A DNA stretch of 64,000 bases from Lachnospiraceae bacterium (GTDB lineage Bacteria > Bacillota_A > Clostridia > Lachnospirales > Lachnospiraceae): assembly GCA_024684065.1 (NCBI GenBank), contig JAIKXO010000306.1:1-64000 (forward strand), given 5' to 3'. Numbering within the stretch: position 1 is the first letter of the stretch; each line of letters begins with the position of its first letter. Both the position numbers and the translations under genes were made by a program. Below are positions 53,821 to 62,389 of this stretch, in pieces. The notes below the pieces were generated by a model. It did no database searches. It was not told where the DNA came from and saw only the letters and a list, made by a program, of their open reading frames with translations.

Positions 53821-55749
53821 TTGAACAGACTCAATAAAGAACAGCTGCAGGCCGCAGAACACTTAGACGGCCCGATGCTCGTGCTCGCAGGCCCGGGCTC
53901 CGGGAAGACCGCCGTATTGACTGCAAGGATCATTAACCTTATCAATGTCCATGGCATAGCTCCGGAAAGGATCCTGGTGCTGACCTTCTCAAAGGAAGCG
54001 GCAAACGAAATGCAGGAGCGCTTCTCAAGCCGGATCGGTGATATTGATCATCCCGTCCGTTTCGGGACATTTCACGCTGTTTTCTATCACATCTTAAAGA
54101 AACAGGGATTATATAACGAAAACAGCATATTAGACACAAAGACAAAACGTGAATACGTAAGACAGGCCGGAAAGAGGCTCAACATTGCCGAATGCCATGA
54201 AAGCGCCTGGCAGGAGCTTATGCTTGCAAGAATTTCCGCTAAGAAAAGCGGAAGGGAACCCGAAGCATCAGACGATCGCGAAGCGGAAATCTTCGAAGGG
54301 ATCTTCAACGCGTATTCCGAAAAATGCAGGCGGGAAAGAAAGCTTGATTTTGACGATATGATCACCGAATGCATAAAGCTTCTGAAAGAGATCCCCAAGG
54401 TACTCTCCAAATGGCAGGATAAGTATGATCATATACTTGTAGACGAATTTCAGGATATCGATCTTAAGCAGTACGAGGTCTTAAAGCTCCTCGCCGGGGA
54501 CAGGGCCAATATTTTTGCGGTCGGGGACGACGACCAGTCGATCTACGGCTTCAGAGGCGCCTGCCCGGGGATAATGAAGAGGTTTAAGGACGACCATCCG
54601 AATATAAAGACTGTAAATCTTATTACCAATTACCGCAGCAAAAGGGATATAATCGAGAACGCTACAGCCGTGATCAGGCATAACACCGACAGGCTTTTAA
54701 AAACCCAGATGCCCATAAGCAGCGAGGCAGGCTTCGTAGAGCTTTCTGTCTTTAAGACGCCCTTTGAGGAAGCTTCCTATGTTATCGATAAGATACGGGA
54801 GCTTAAGCGCAATGCTCCGGATATCAGCACAGGCATTCTCTACAGGACCGGAAACGCCGTGCAGATACTTGAAAACGAATTTAAGAAGCAGCGCACGCCT
54901 TACTATCGATCGGAAAAAAGCGGGAACTTCTATGATAACGAATGGGTAAAGGACATTCTTTCATACCTTAGGCTCGGATGTGGAAGAGGCGGTAAAAAGG
55001 ATCTGCTTTCGATATTAAATAAGCCGGACCGGGGCTTAAGCAGGGAAGCATTTCTCTTGCGGACCGGGCAGGAAAACGGCACAGACCCTGATTTTGGCAA
55101 AGGAATTACTGAACCGGCGTACGGAACTTCAGGCGGCTTAAGTTTCGAAGACTGCATAACCGCCCTTCTTTGGTATTATGAGGATGACGCGGAAAAACTT
55201 ACGGTCATAAAAAGGCTGAAGACAGAGATACGGTTTCTTAAGGATCTTCCCCTTAAGGGCGCGGTTAATTTCATTCTCAGGGGCATCGGATACGAAAAAG
55301 AACTTCTGAAAAGATCCGGCGGGCAGGAAGCTTCAGTTTCCGGGCTTGTTTCCGAACTCTATGACAATATGGAAGGGCATGTCTATACAGAAGAATTCTT
55401 AAGCCATGCAGACAGAGTAAATGAAACATTCCCTGAGAATGAGAAAAAGAACAGAAGCGCTAGGATCGATCCCCGAGGGCAGATCATTCTCCAGACTGTT
55501 CATGCCTCCAAGGGACTTGAATATGACGCTGTCTTTATCATCGGAATGCAGGAGGGTATCTTTCCCCACAAAAAAGCAAAAACCAAAGCGGATATCGAAG
55601 AAGAACGGAGGCTTTTCTACGTGGCAATGACAAGAGCACGTGAAAGGCTGTATATCTGCGCGAGGAAAAAGGACAGCTTCGGTAAAAAGGAATCCAGGTT
55701 CATCCACGAGCTCCTTATTGACCAAAAACCCCTCTTTGATATAAAATAA
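53821..55749 (+). CDS. UvrD/PcrA-type helicase
   Basis: A 642-residue superfamily 1A DNA helicase. Motifs: LNKEQLQAAEHLDGP (Q motif), AGPGSGKTAVLTARI (Walker A), LVDEFQDID (II), GDDDQSIYGFRGA (III), NYRSKRDII (IV), TVHASKGLEYDAVFIIG (V), VAMTRARERLYI (VI). Shorter than PcrA by about 100 residues, missing most of the C-terminal tail, which is common for clostridial UvrD paralogues. The start is TTG 53821 with GGAAAGG eight bases upstream. Plus strand, followed 113 nt later by prs. Confidence 0.93.
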   Translation: MNRLNKEQLQAAEHLDGPMLVLAGPGSGKTAVLTARIINLINVHGIAPERILVLTFSKEAANEMQERFSSRIGDIDHPVRFGTFHAVFYHILKKQGLYNENSILDTKTKREYVRQAGKRLNIAECHESAWQELMLARISAKKSGREPEASDDREAEIFEGIFNAYSEKCRRERKLDFDDMITECIKLLKEIPKVLSKWQDKYDHILVDEFQDIDLKQYEVLKLLAGDRANIFAVGDDDQSIYGFRGACPGIMKRFKDDHPNIKTVNLITNYRSKRDIIENATAVIRHNTDRLLKTQMPISSEAGFVELSVFKTPFEEASYVIDKIRELKRNAPDISTGILYRTGNAVQILENEFKKQRTPYYRSEKSGNFYDNEWVKDILSYLRLGCGRGGKKDLLSILNKPDRGLSREAFLLRTGQENGTDPDFGKGITEPAYGTSGGLSFEDCITALLWYYEDDAEKLTVIKRLKTEIRFLKDLPLKGAVNFILRGIGYEKELLKRSGGQEASVSGLVSELYDNMEGHVYTEEFLSHADRVNETFPENEKKNRSARIDPRGQIILQTVHASKGLEYDAVFIIGMQEGIFPHKKAKTKADIEEERRLFYVAMTRARERLYICARKKDSFGKKESRFIHELLIDQKPLFDIK

Positions 55750-55862
55750 AAACACAAAACCCCTCTTACTCGAAAACAGGGGCAGGATCCGATGCACCCG
55801 TAAACCGGGCTTCCCGAAAGATAACGGATCATGCTGTCCTTTAATAAATACAGGAGATTTTG

Positions 55863-57074
55863 ATGGAAAAGAATCTTATTAACGATGTTAACAGTACGGA
55901 ACTGCTTGACGGGGTGATGCCCGTAGCGCCTCTTAAGATAATCTGCCATGAAAGCTGCAGGGAGCTTGGCGCGCTTGTAAACAAGCACCTTAAGGATTTC
56001 CGGAAAGTCACCAACACCACGCACCGCGATTCCCTGGCTTTTCAGGAGTACGAGCCCGAGACCTTTCTCGTTGATTACAGCTGCATGCGCTTCAGTACCG
56101 GCGAGGGCAAGGCGATACTTAATGAAACCATCCGGGGCAAGGATCTCTTCATAATGACCGATGTCACAAACCACAGCCTCACCTACAGGCTTCACGGCTA
56201 TGAGAACCATATGTCGCCGGATGACATCTATCAGGAAACCAAGCGTATAATCGCGGCGGTAAACGGAAAGGCGCACAGGTTAACGCTTGTCATGCCGTTT
56301 TTGTACGAAAGCCGCCAGCACAAAAGGCATAACAGGGAATCCCTTGACTGCGCCCTGGCTCTTGACGAGCTGCAGAAAATGGGAGTGAACAATATCGTGA
56401 CCTTTGACGCCCATGATCCAAGGGTTCAGAATTCGACTCCTTTAAACGGATTCGATAATTTCCTCCCTCCCTACCAGTTTATCAAATCCCTCATCCACTA
56501 TGAAAAGGATCTGATAATCGACAAGGAGCATCTGGTGGTCATTTCACCCGACGAGGGCGCACTTGACAGGGCGGTCTATTTCGCGGGGGTTTTGGGGTTA
56601 GATGCCGGAATGTTTTACAAAAGGAGGGATTACTCAAGGGTCGTTAATGGAAAGAACCCTATAGTCGCCCACGAATTTCTCGGAGATAATATAGACGGCA
56701 AGGATGTCATAGTAATAGACGACATGATCTCCTCGGGCGGGAGCATGATCGATACGTCCCGCCAGCTTAAGGAAATGAATGCAAAGAGAGTGTTTATCTG
56801 CTGTACCTTCGGGCTTTTTACCGAGGGGCTCGAGATCTTTGACAAGGCATACGAAAAGTGTTATTTCGACAAGATAATCACCACAAACCTGGTTTACCAT
56901 CCTCCCGGGCTCATGGAAAAGCCTTACTACATCGAAGCGGATATGAGCAAGTTCTTAGCCTCGATCATAGATTTCCTAAACCACGATACCGCGCTTTCGA
57001 GCGTCCATACTCCTACGAACAAGATCCAGCAGATACTCATGAAATATAACAACCGCGAGGAGACGGTGGTGTAG
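55863..57074 (+). CDS. prs: Ribose-phosphate pyrophosphokinase, long form
   Basis: Makes PRPP from ribose 5-phosphate and ATP. 403 residues, longer than the usual 315, with the long N-terminal part typical of Lachnospiraceae (DVNSTELLDGVMPVAPLKIICHESCRELG). Catalytic region: MPFLYESRQHKRHNRESLDCALALDEL, FDAHDPRVQNSTPLNGFDN, and PRPP loop VIVIDDMISSGGSM. Start ATG 55863, AGGAG six bases upstream. A bidirectional terminator follows. Confidence 0.93.
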   Translation: MEKNLINDVNSTELLDGVMPVAPLKIICHESCRELGALVNKHLKDFRKVTNTTHRDSLAFQEYEPETFLVDYSCMRFSTGEGKAILNETIRGKDLFIMTDVTNHSLTYRLHGYENHMSPDDIYQETKRIIAAVNGKAHRLTLVMPFLYESRQHKRHNRESLDCALALDELQKMGVNNIVTFDAHDPRVQNSTPLNGFDNFLPPYQFIKSLIHYEKDLIIDKEHLVVISPDEGALDRAVYFAGVLGLDAGMFYKRRDYSRVVNGKNPIVAHEFLGDNIDGKDVIVIDDMISSGGSMIDTSRQLKEMNAKRVFICCTFGLFTEGLEIFDKAYEKCYFDKIITTNLVYHPPGLMEKPYYIEADMSKFLASIIDFLNHDTALSSVHTPTNKIQQILMKYNNREETVV

Positions 57075-57100
57075 GTGCTTTCCTAAAATTTCGGTAAAGT

Positions 57101-57140
57101 AAAACGGCTTATCGGGAAAGTCTGATAAGCCGTTTATATT
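57101..57140. terminator. Bidirectional terminator between prs and pgeF
   Basis: AAACGGCTTATC gggaaagtct GATAAGCCGTTT, a perfect 12-bp stem followed by ATATTTTAACA on the plus strand and by TTTACT on the minus strand. It lies between converging genes. Confidence 0.75.
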
Positions 57141-57163
57141 TTAACATACGTATCATACGATCA

Positions 57164-58048
57164 TCATGTACCGGCGGGAAGATCTATTTTGAGAAAAGCT
57201 CCCATATTCCCCCGCTTCCCATTACTGGCCCTGTGGGAGAATAACAGGTTCGGATTACAGCAGGTGCAGATGTCCGTGACCTCAATACGGTCAGGATTTA
57301 TCCCCGCCTCGAGCATGATCTGCCTGTTAGCCTCCCAGAGATCAAGCAGATATTTGCCTTGTGCATCTTCTTTTTTAAAGAGGATCTTTTCCGTTATCTC
57401 TTCCGAAAAAGCCTCCCTGAACCTTTCAGCCACATCCTCGGACACCTCATAGCAATCCCTGCAGATGCTCGGCCCAATAGCCGCATATATATCTCCGGGA
57501 TCACAGCCGTAGGTCTTTTCCATGAGCCGCACAGTCTGTAAACCCATTTTGCCGACAGTTCCCTTCCAGCCCGAATGCGACAGTCCTATCGCCCTTTTTA
57601 CGGGGTCGATGAAAAGCAACGGTACACAGTCCGCAAAATAAATCATCAGGGTAACATCCGGCACGTTCGTTATCATTCCATCCGTATCGTGAAAATCCCT
57701 CTTTTTTGTCACACCGCTGCCCCTGTCCTTTTCAGTGACGATCCTTACATTGGTGGTGTGGGTCTGGTCGGAGGTTACTACCGAATCAAGCAGAAATCCC
57801 CCGGCCTCTGAAAGCCTTCTGTAGTTTTCAAGCACCTTTTCCCTGTCATCTCCTCTGGAAGAGGTAAGATTCATGCTTGCAAACATGCCCTCGCTGACCC
57901 CGCCGAGCCTTGTCGAAAATCCGTGTGTAAAGCCTTTAAGAGCATCAAAAACAGGGAATGTCAGATAACAGACATCCCCTTTATAATTCTCACGGATCTT
58001 AAACCCCGGTTCTTTTCTTTCTTTTCTTAAGAATCCCGCTGACGCCAT
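57164..58048 (-). CDS. pgeF: YfiH/PgeF-type purine nucleoside phosphorylase / polyphenol oxidase family
   Basis: 294 residues of the DUF152 family, which has been described both as laccase-like and as a peptidoglycan-editing or purine-nucleoside enzyme. Copper/zinc-site signatures are present: THGFSTRLGGVSEG, TSDQTHTTNV, FADCVPLLFIDP, IGLSHSGWKGTVGKMG and the CNPNLLFSHRASNGKRGNMG end. Length and spacing are standard. It converges on prs and follows the GGDEF gene by 17 nt. Confidence 0.9.
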   Translation of the reverse strand: MASAGFLRKERKEPGFKIRENYKGDVCYLTFPVFDALKGFTHGFSTRLGGVSEGMFASMNLTSSRGDDREKVLENYRRLSEAGGFLLDSVVTSDQTHTTNVRIVTEKDRGSGVTKKRDFHDTDGMITNVPDVTLMIYFADCVPLLFIDPVKRAIGLSHSGWKGTVGKMGLQTVRLMEKTYGCDPGDIYAAIGPSICRDCYEVSEDVAERFREAFSEEITEKILFKKEDAQGKYLLDLWEANRQIMLEAGINPDRIEVTDICTCCNPNLLFSHRASNGKRGNMGAFLKIDLPAGT

Positions 58049-58065
58049 TTATGATATCCCTTTTC

Positions 58066-59016
58066 CTATCTCTTGATGTCGATGGTATTCAGGTAATGGA
58101 TATCAACCAGGAATACATAGTATACAAGGCCGAAGTTTTTGTCATTCACAAGGTGTCCGTAGTCGTCCACCTCCTTTATCGTACCGTCCTTGCACTTTAT
58201 CCTGTATCTTACATAATCGATCTTGTCCACATTCTGCGCAAGCTCAAACTGCTGTTTATTTATGATTTCGGTAATGCTTTTGTAATCATCGGGGAGCACT
58301 ATCCCTTTAAAGGAATTGCCGACATAATTCCTGAAATCGCTTATTGAGTCACAGTTAAAAAGCCTTGCCATTGATTCGCTGGCATACAAAAGCTCCTCAT
58401 CCTCATCTGCCCTGTATACGAAGAAGCCTCCGGGCATGCCCTTAGAAAACTCCTCTATATCGAACATGAACTGATCACGGTGTGCGGGGGTCATGTCATC
58501 TGTATTGAACCTGAAGCAGTTCCTGCCCTCGTACTTTGCCTTATAAAGCGCATCATCCGCCATTTTCGTAAGCTCATTGGCATCCCTTCCGCACTGTGGG
58601 TACATGGCTATCCCTACCGAAAAAGTAAAGCATATCTTTTCCGTCCCGTTATCAACAGACAGAATATCCCCTCTGGTCATAAGCATCCTGAGCTTTGTGC
58701 TTATCTCGTTTATGTCCGTATTGGTATAGAAAACCACAAACTCATCGCCCCCGAACCTGAAGATTATCCCTTTGTCGGAAAAGTTTTCCTTAAGCACCTG
58801 TGCCGTCCGTATGATAACATCATCGCCGATTTTATGCCCATAGCTGTCATTGATCTTCTTGAAATTATCTCCGTCAATTATCATGAAAGCGCATTGAGTG
58901 TCAGGATTCTTATCGGCGTATTTGCGTACCTTCGCATAGCCCGCGTGACGGGTGGGCACGCCTGTCATAATATCTTCTTCTTTAAGTCCCGAAAGTCTTT
59001 CTTTAAGTCCTGCCAT
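58066..59016 (-). CDS. GGDEF diguanylate cyclase with C-terminal PAS-like domain
   Basis: 316 residues with the catalytic domain first: GVPTRHAGYAKV, IIDGDNFKKINDSYGHKIGDDV, RFGGDEFVVFY, VGIAMYPQCGRDANELTKMADDALYKAKYEGRN. The signature is intact, so c-di-GMP synthesis is expected. The inhibitory RxxD site five residues before GGDEF is not present (NxxD). After about residue 185 a PAS-like segment (FVYRADEDEELLYASESMARLF, YRIKCKDGTIKEVDDYG) acts as probable sensor, the reverse of the usual order. Own promoter at 59103-59131. Confidence 0.88.
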   Translation of the reverse strand: MAGLKERLSGLKEEDIMTGVPTRHAGYAKVRKYADKNPDTQCAFMIIDGDNFKKINDSYGHKIGDDVIIRTAQVLKENFSDKGIIFRFGGDEFVVFYTNTDINEISTKLRMLMTRGDILSVDNGTEKICFTFSVGIAMYPQCGRDANELTKMADDALYKAKYEGRNCFRFNTDDMTPAHRDQFMFDIEEFSKGMPGGFFVYRADEDEELLYASESMARLFNCDSISDFRNYVGNSFKGIVLPDDYKSITEIINKQQFELAQNVDKIDYVRYRIKCKDGTIKEVDDYGHLVNDKNFGLVYYVFLVDIHYLNTIDIKR

Positions 59017-59102
59017 TATTGCTGATTCTCCTCATAAACACTAAGAACTTATTTAAAGTTCCTTACCTTATATATATAAAGAATTCTTATGTATACACAG
59101 CT

Positions 59103-59131
59103 ATAATAAAATAGAATCGTATATAAATCAA
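59103..59131 (-). promoter_or_regulatory. Sigma-A-type promoter for the GGDEF gene
   Basis: TTGATT (59131-59126), 17 nt, TATTAT (59108-59103) on the minus strand, about 90 nt before the start. The leader contains a small hairpin GAACTT/AAGTTC. The 307-nt gap 59017-59323 otherwise holds only the terminator at 59182-59240. Confidence 0.6.
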
Positions 59132-59181
59132 ATGCTTTTTTTTAATATAACGCTTCGGACGGCCCTGTACGTTTTACGCAT

Positions 59182-59240
59182 AAAAAACTCATCATTACCG
59201 GCAATGCCTGCAGGTAAGCCCGCAAATGATGAGTTTTTTT
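59182..59240. terminator. Terminator after yraN, bidirectional in form
   Basis: AAAAAACTCATCATT at 59182-59196 pairs with AATGATGAGTTTTTT at 59225-59239 around a 28-nt loop, with U-tracts on both strands. On the minus strand it lies 84 nt after the yraN stop. Confidence 0.75.
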
Positions 59241-59323
59241 ACCGCTCCGGTCTGTTTTTTGCCGGATCATTTCAATATATATATTTTATACCGTATAACG
59301 TGTTTATGCTGCAGATACGGTCT

Positions 59324-59686
59324 TTATCTGTAATACCTTACATATTCGAATGCATTTCTGTACCAGGTTATATCCTCCCCGAGGATCCCTATTACATCAA
59401 ATCTGAAGGCTCCGGCTTCCGAAAGCCCGTGTGTCAGCCTGTAATAATCCGCTACCCTGCTGATGGTGGCCTGTTTTTTATGGTCTACCGCCTCTATCGG
59501 ATATCCCGCATCCTTATTCTTCCTGTATTTTACCTCGAAAAAGACGATCGTCCTGCCATCCTTTCCGATAAGATCTATCTCCCCGCCCCTGCACCTGAAA
59601 TTCCTCTCAAGCACCTTTATGCCTTTTTTTATGAGAAAATCCGCCGCAAGCTCCTCATACTGAGCTCCGACCTTACGTTTATTCAT
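59324..59686 (-). CDS. UPF0102 (YraN) nuclease-fold protein
   Basis: 120 residues with the UPF0102 pattern: GAQYEELAADFLIKKGIKVLERNFRCRGGEIDLIGKDGRTIVFFEVKYRK, a PD-(D/E)XK-like core of Holliday-junction-resolvase type. The role is unknown. It sits near rnhB as in many bacteria (rnhB-yraN), here separated from it by the FliK-like and FlhB-like genes. Confidence 0.9.
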   Translation of the reverse strand: MNKRKVGAQYEELAADFLIKKGIKVLERNFRCRGGEIDLIGKDGRTIVFFEVKYRKNKDAGYPIEAVDHKKQATISRVADYYRLTHGLSEAGAFRFDVIGILGEDITWYRNAFEYVRYYR

Positions 59687-59785
59687 CCGATAAAGACCTG
59701 TATAATCGTTTAATATATTATATTTATCCCTTTTTCAAAAGTGTTTCTGTTATATAAACCAAAATCTATACGTTTAGGTTGTGCT

Positions 59786-59940
59786 CCTGCAAGTACACTT
59801 GCAGGCGTCCTGCCAGGTGTCTGTTCGAGTAGTACCTGACTGCAAATCGGGGTTTTGCTAAATGAGTCAACTAAAAGCTCGTGCAGAAATGATTCGGTCT
59901 GTTTTAACGACCAAATGGGCATAAGCACTTGCGCCTGGGC
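59786..59940. repeat. Degenerate hairpin cluster between FlhB-like gene and yraN
   Basis: 59786-59805 is CCTGCAAGT ac ACTTGCAGG, a perfect nine-bp hairpin laid out like module C; 59891-59917 is a decayed module B (GATTCGGTC tgttttaac GACCAAATG), and TGCAAATCGGGGTTTTGC before it resembles a decayed A. The 302-nt gap 59687-59988 holds only this. An 89-codon frame through it (59710-59979) is not credible. Confidence 0.55.
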
Positions 59941-59988
59941 ACCGCTTAACATAGCCTGCGCATATTCCTGTGACAGCAAGCCTTCATC

Positions 59989-60303
59989 TCAGCCCGGCAT
60001 AAGGGGCTTTATCTTTGAAGCCTTGCCCTTCGCTCTCTCCATCTCATCGACAAATACCAGGATCTCCGCCACGACCTCATAAAGCTCCGGCGGGATATAG
60101 TCCCCTATCTGCAACTTCGAAAGCGTATCGGCAAGCTTGCTGTCCTGATGGACCGCAACGTCGGCTTCCTTCGCCTTTGCTATGATCTTTTCAGCTATGG
60201 CCCCCCGCCCCGAGGCAACGACCTTGGGAGCCGCATCCAACGGATCATATTCTATCGCGACGGCGGTCTTTATTTTTTTTCTCTCATTAGGGTTGTCTGC
60301 CAA
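59989..60303 (-). CDS. FlhB C-terminal-like export-switch protein (YlqH type)
   Basis: 104 residues matching the cytoplasmic domain of FlhB/YscU but with no membrane part: KTAVAIEYDPLDAAPKVVASGRGAIAEKIIAKAKEADVAVHQDSKLADTLSKLQIGDYIPPELYEVVAEILVFV. The autocleavage motif NPTH is absent (EYDPLD instead). The gene follows a FliK-like gene and rnhB exactly as ylqH follows ylqG and rnhB in B. subtilis. Function unknown. Confidence 0.85.
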   Translation of the reverse strand: MADNPNERKKIKTAVAIEYDPLDAAPKVVASGRGAIAEKIIAKAKEADVAVHQDSKLADTLSKLQIGDYIPPELYEVVAEILVFVDEMERAKGKASKIKPLMPG

Positions 60304-60332
60304 TCTTGCTTCCTCTTTTTATTATACGCCAC

Positions 60333-60485
60333 CGGCACTTGATTTTTTGCCTTCTGTTTTTTTGTCAAATCAGATTCCCTGCGGCAAAAAGGTTTTATGC
60401 CTCACAAACTAAAGTTTGTTCGGCGCTTGATTTTTTGCCTTCTGTTTTTTGTCAAATCAGATTCCCTGCGGCAAAAAATCAAGCT
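60333..60485. repeat. Pair of 57-nt direct repeats with a hairpin between
   Basis: Copy 1 is about 60333-60390 and copy 2 about 60421-60480; they share CTTGATTTTTTGCC, TTCTG, a T-run, GTCAAATCAGATTCCCTGCGG and CAAAAA. Copy 2 ends in GGCAAAAAATCAAGC, which pairs with its own GCTTGATTTTTTGCC as a 15-bp stem that includes the FliK-like stop codon. Between them AACAAACTTTAGTTTGT forms a small hairpin on the minus strand. Confidence 0.8.
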
Positions 60486-62329
60486 CTGACATCAAACGAG
60501 TATTTGGAAACCTTGGGATTTGAGGCTCCTTCTTTGGATGCCGTGTCCAAAAAGGCGTCCACTATCCCCTTATCCTCCTTTATGTCCTTCGTCGTAACCG
60601 TCGCGTGCATATTAAAGCCCTTTGCGGAAAGCCTCTCATCAAGCCTGTCTATATTTGCCATGATAAAGTCCAGTGTCTCGTCATCCTGAAGGTAAAAATG
60701 CGTATTTACCCTGCTCGTGTTGGTCTGCATGGACACGTAAACGTCCATGGGCCCTAAGGTCTCCATATCCAGATGAAGAAGGGCGCTTACCTGCCCGTCC
60801 TTACCTATCTGCTTTTTATTCCTCGTATACACATAAAGATCCCCGTGAGCCTTCTCCTGAGCCATCTTCAGGGGCAGCTGGACATACTGCATCATCTCAT
60901 TTAAATCGTTCATGAAATGCACATTTTCCTTGATGTTCTGCGCACTGTGCATCGCCGGCGATTCTGAAAGTCCCGCGTTCTTAAGGATCTCCATGGCCTT
61001 TCCCGACTGCTCGTCAAGCTTTTTGTAGAGTTCCTCTATCTTTTCCTTATCCGCCACATCCGAAGGCTTTAAAGTCATTCCCTTCAAAAGCCCGTCCTTG
61101 GCCATGTCCTTAAAATCTTCGGTCTTAAACAGCTTCTCAAGCTTTTCCTTAAGGGCATCGTACTTGATCTCACCGGAGCTTAGCTGCTCATACAGCCTGC
61201 TTACAAACTGTACAGTGTCTCCCTGATTGTCCCCGGAAAGAAGCTTTGCGGCTTTCTCCTCAGGAAGCCCCATCTTTTCAAGGTCCGCCGTAATATCCTT
61301 TGCAGCCTCCATAAAAGGCTGTGAGGGAACCTTTTCCAAAGCGGCTTCGGGCCGGACGCTGCCCTGAGCGTCTGTCTGTATGTTTTCTGCCGCCGCTGTA
61401 TCTGACGGCTTCAGATCCCCTGTGATATCCACGGAAAGATCGGAAACCGCCCTCCCTGCTTCTGACACCCCTTCCTGCCCCTTTGCTGAAAGATTATCTG
61501 AAGCTGCAGCCGTTTCCCCGCCTACGTCCTCTGTAATGACAGTCTTTGACGTGCCGTCCGCAGCTGCGGAAAGGGCCTCTGAAACCTGTCCTGCCTCTCC
61601 GTCTGCCGGTACTTTAAGATCCGATATGAGCTCTCCGATCTCTGCGCTGTTCTCTCCGCTTACAAGGGAAAGGATCGCCCTATCCGTGTTCCCGCTTATC
61701 TCCCCGAGGAGTTCTGAAAGTTTTCCCGACAGATTGTCCGCGTCGTTAATGATCTGATGCTCAAAGTTCTTATAATTTTCGAGCTGGTTAATGTTAGCGT
61801 CCGTCACGGGGAGCTCAAGCTTTGAAAGCTGCACTATGGTGGAAGGATCTGCTGTCGGATGGGCGGACGCGGTCCTCGCCATGGCTCTTAAGGCGTCCCT
61901 GTTAACAGACATACCCTCTTCCATCATCGTGTTTACCATGTTTATATTAGCGCCCGTCGCAGGCAGCCCCGCCTGGGAAAGCGCCGCCTCGGCCGCAGGC
62001 GAAGCCGCAAGGTTCGCATATAAAGGCCTCAGCTCTATCTGGGAACCGTCGCTTTTTACCTCGAAAGACATACTGCTGCCCGCTTCCACATTTACGGAGG
62101 AGTCAAGCTTTGCGCTAATATACTGATCGCCGGAAAGCTTAAGCTTTACCGAATCGTCGTTTACTTCCACAACCTCTCCCGAGACGACCTGGCCGGATTT
62201 AATACCGGCCGTATCCTCTGCCTGCCCTGAAGCCTGCTGTGTCTGTCTGGAGGATTGTGCCTGAGCTATGTTATTATAAGCGGATACACCGCTTCCGAGA
62301 TTCATCCCGTTAAAATTAAAAAAAGACAT
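60479..62329 (-). CDS. FliK-like hook-length-control protein (YlqG type)
   Basis: About 616 residues, mostly Ala/Ser/Glu/Asp-rich with low complexity and no membrane segment, ending in a folded domain (QIGKDGQVSALLHLDMETLGPMDVYVSMQTNTSRVNTHFYLQDD, then RLDERLSAKGFNMHATV) typical of the FliK C-terminal domain. ATG 62329 has GGAGGGCAGG upstream. It lies between rnhB and the FlhB-like gene as ylqG does in B. subtilis, away from flagellar genes. Real FliK interacts with FlhB, so the pair may be a remnant or a switch for another export system; this is inference. Confidence 0.8.
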   Translation of the reverse strand: MSFFNFNGMNLGSGVSAYNNIAQAQSSRQTQQASGQAEDTAGIKSGQVVSGEVVEVNDDSVKLKLSGDQYISAKLDSSVNVEAGSSMSFEVKSDGSQIELRPLYANLAASPAAEAALSQAGLPATGANINMVNTMMEEGMSVNRDALRAMARTASAHPTADPSTIVQLSKLELPVTDANINQLENYKNFEHQIINDADNLSGKLSELLGEISGNTDRAILSLVSGENSAEIGELISDLKVPADGEAGQVSEALSAAADGTSKTVITEDVGGETAAASDNLSAKGQEGVSEAGRAVSDLSVDITGDLKPSDTAAAENIQTDAQGSVRPEAALEKVPSQPFMEAAKDITADLEKMGLPEEKAAKLLSGDNQGDTVQFVSRLYEQLSSGEIKYDALKEKLEKLFKTEDFKDMAKDGLLKGMTLKPSDVADKEKIEELYKKLDEQSGKAMEILKNAGLSESPAMHSAQNIKENVHFMNDLNEMMQYVQLPLKMAQEKAHGDLYVYTRNKKQIGKDGQVSALLHLDMETLGPMDVYVSMQTNTSRVNTHFYLQDDETLDFIMANIDRLDERLSAKGFNMHATVTTKDIKEDKGIVDAFLDTASKEGASNPKVSKYSFDVRA

Positions 62330-62389
62330 CCCTGCCCTCCGGCCGCAAAGCGATCCATTTGTTACCCGCAATATCAGATACCGGGAAAA

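Noticed and set aside
59710..59979. 89-codon minus-strand frame between yraN and the FlhB-like gene
   Set aside because: It runs through the degenerate hairpin repeats, has no SD and no family resemblance; its residues simply translate the palindromes.
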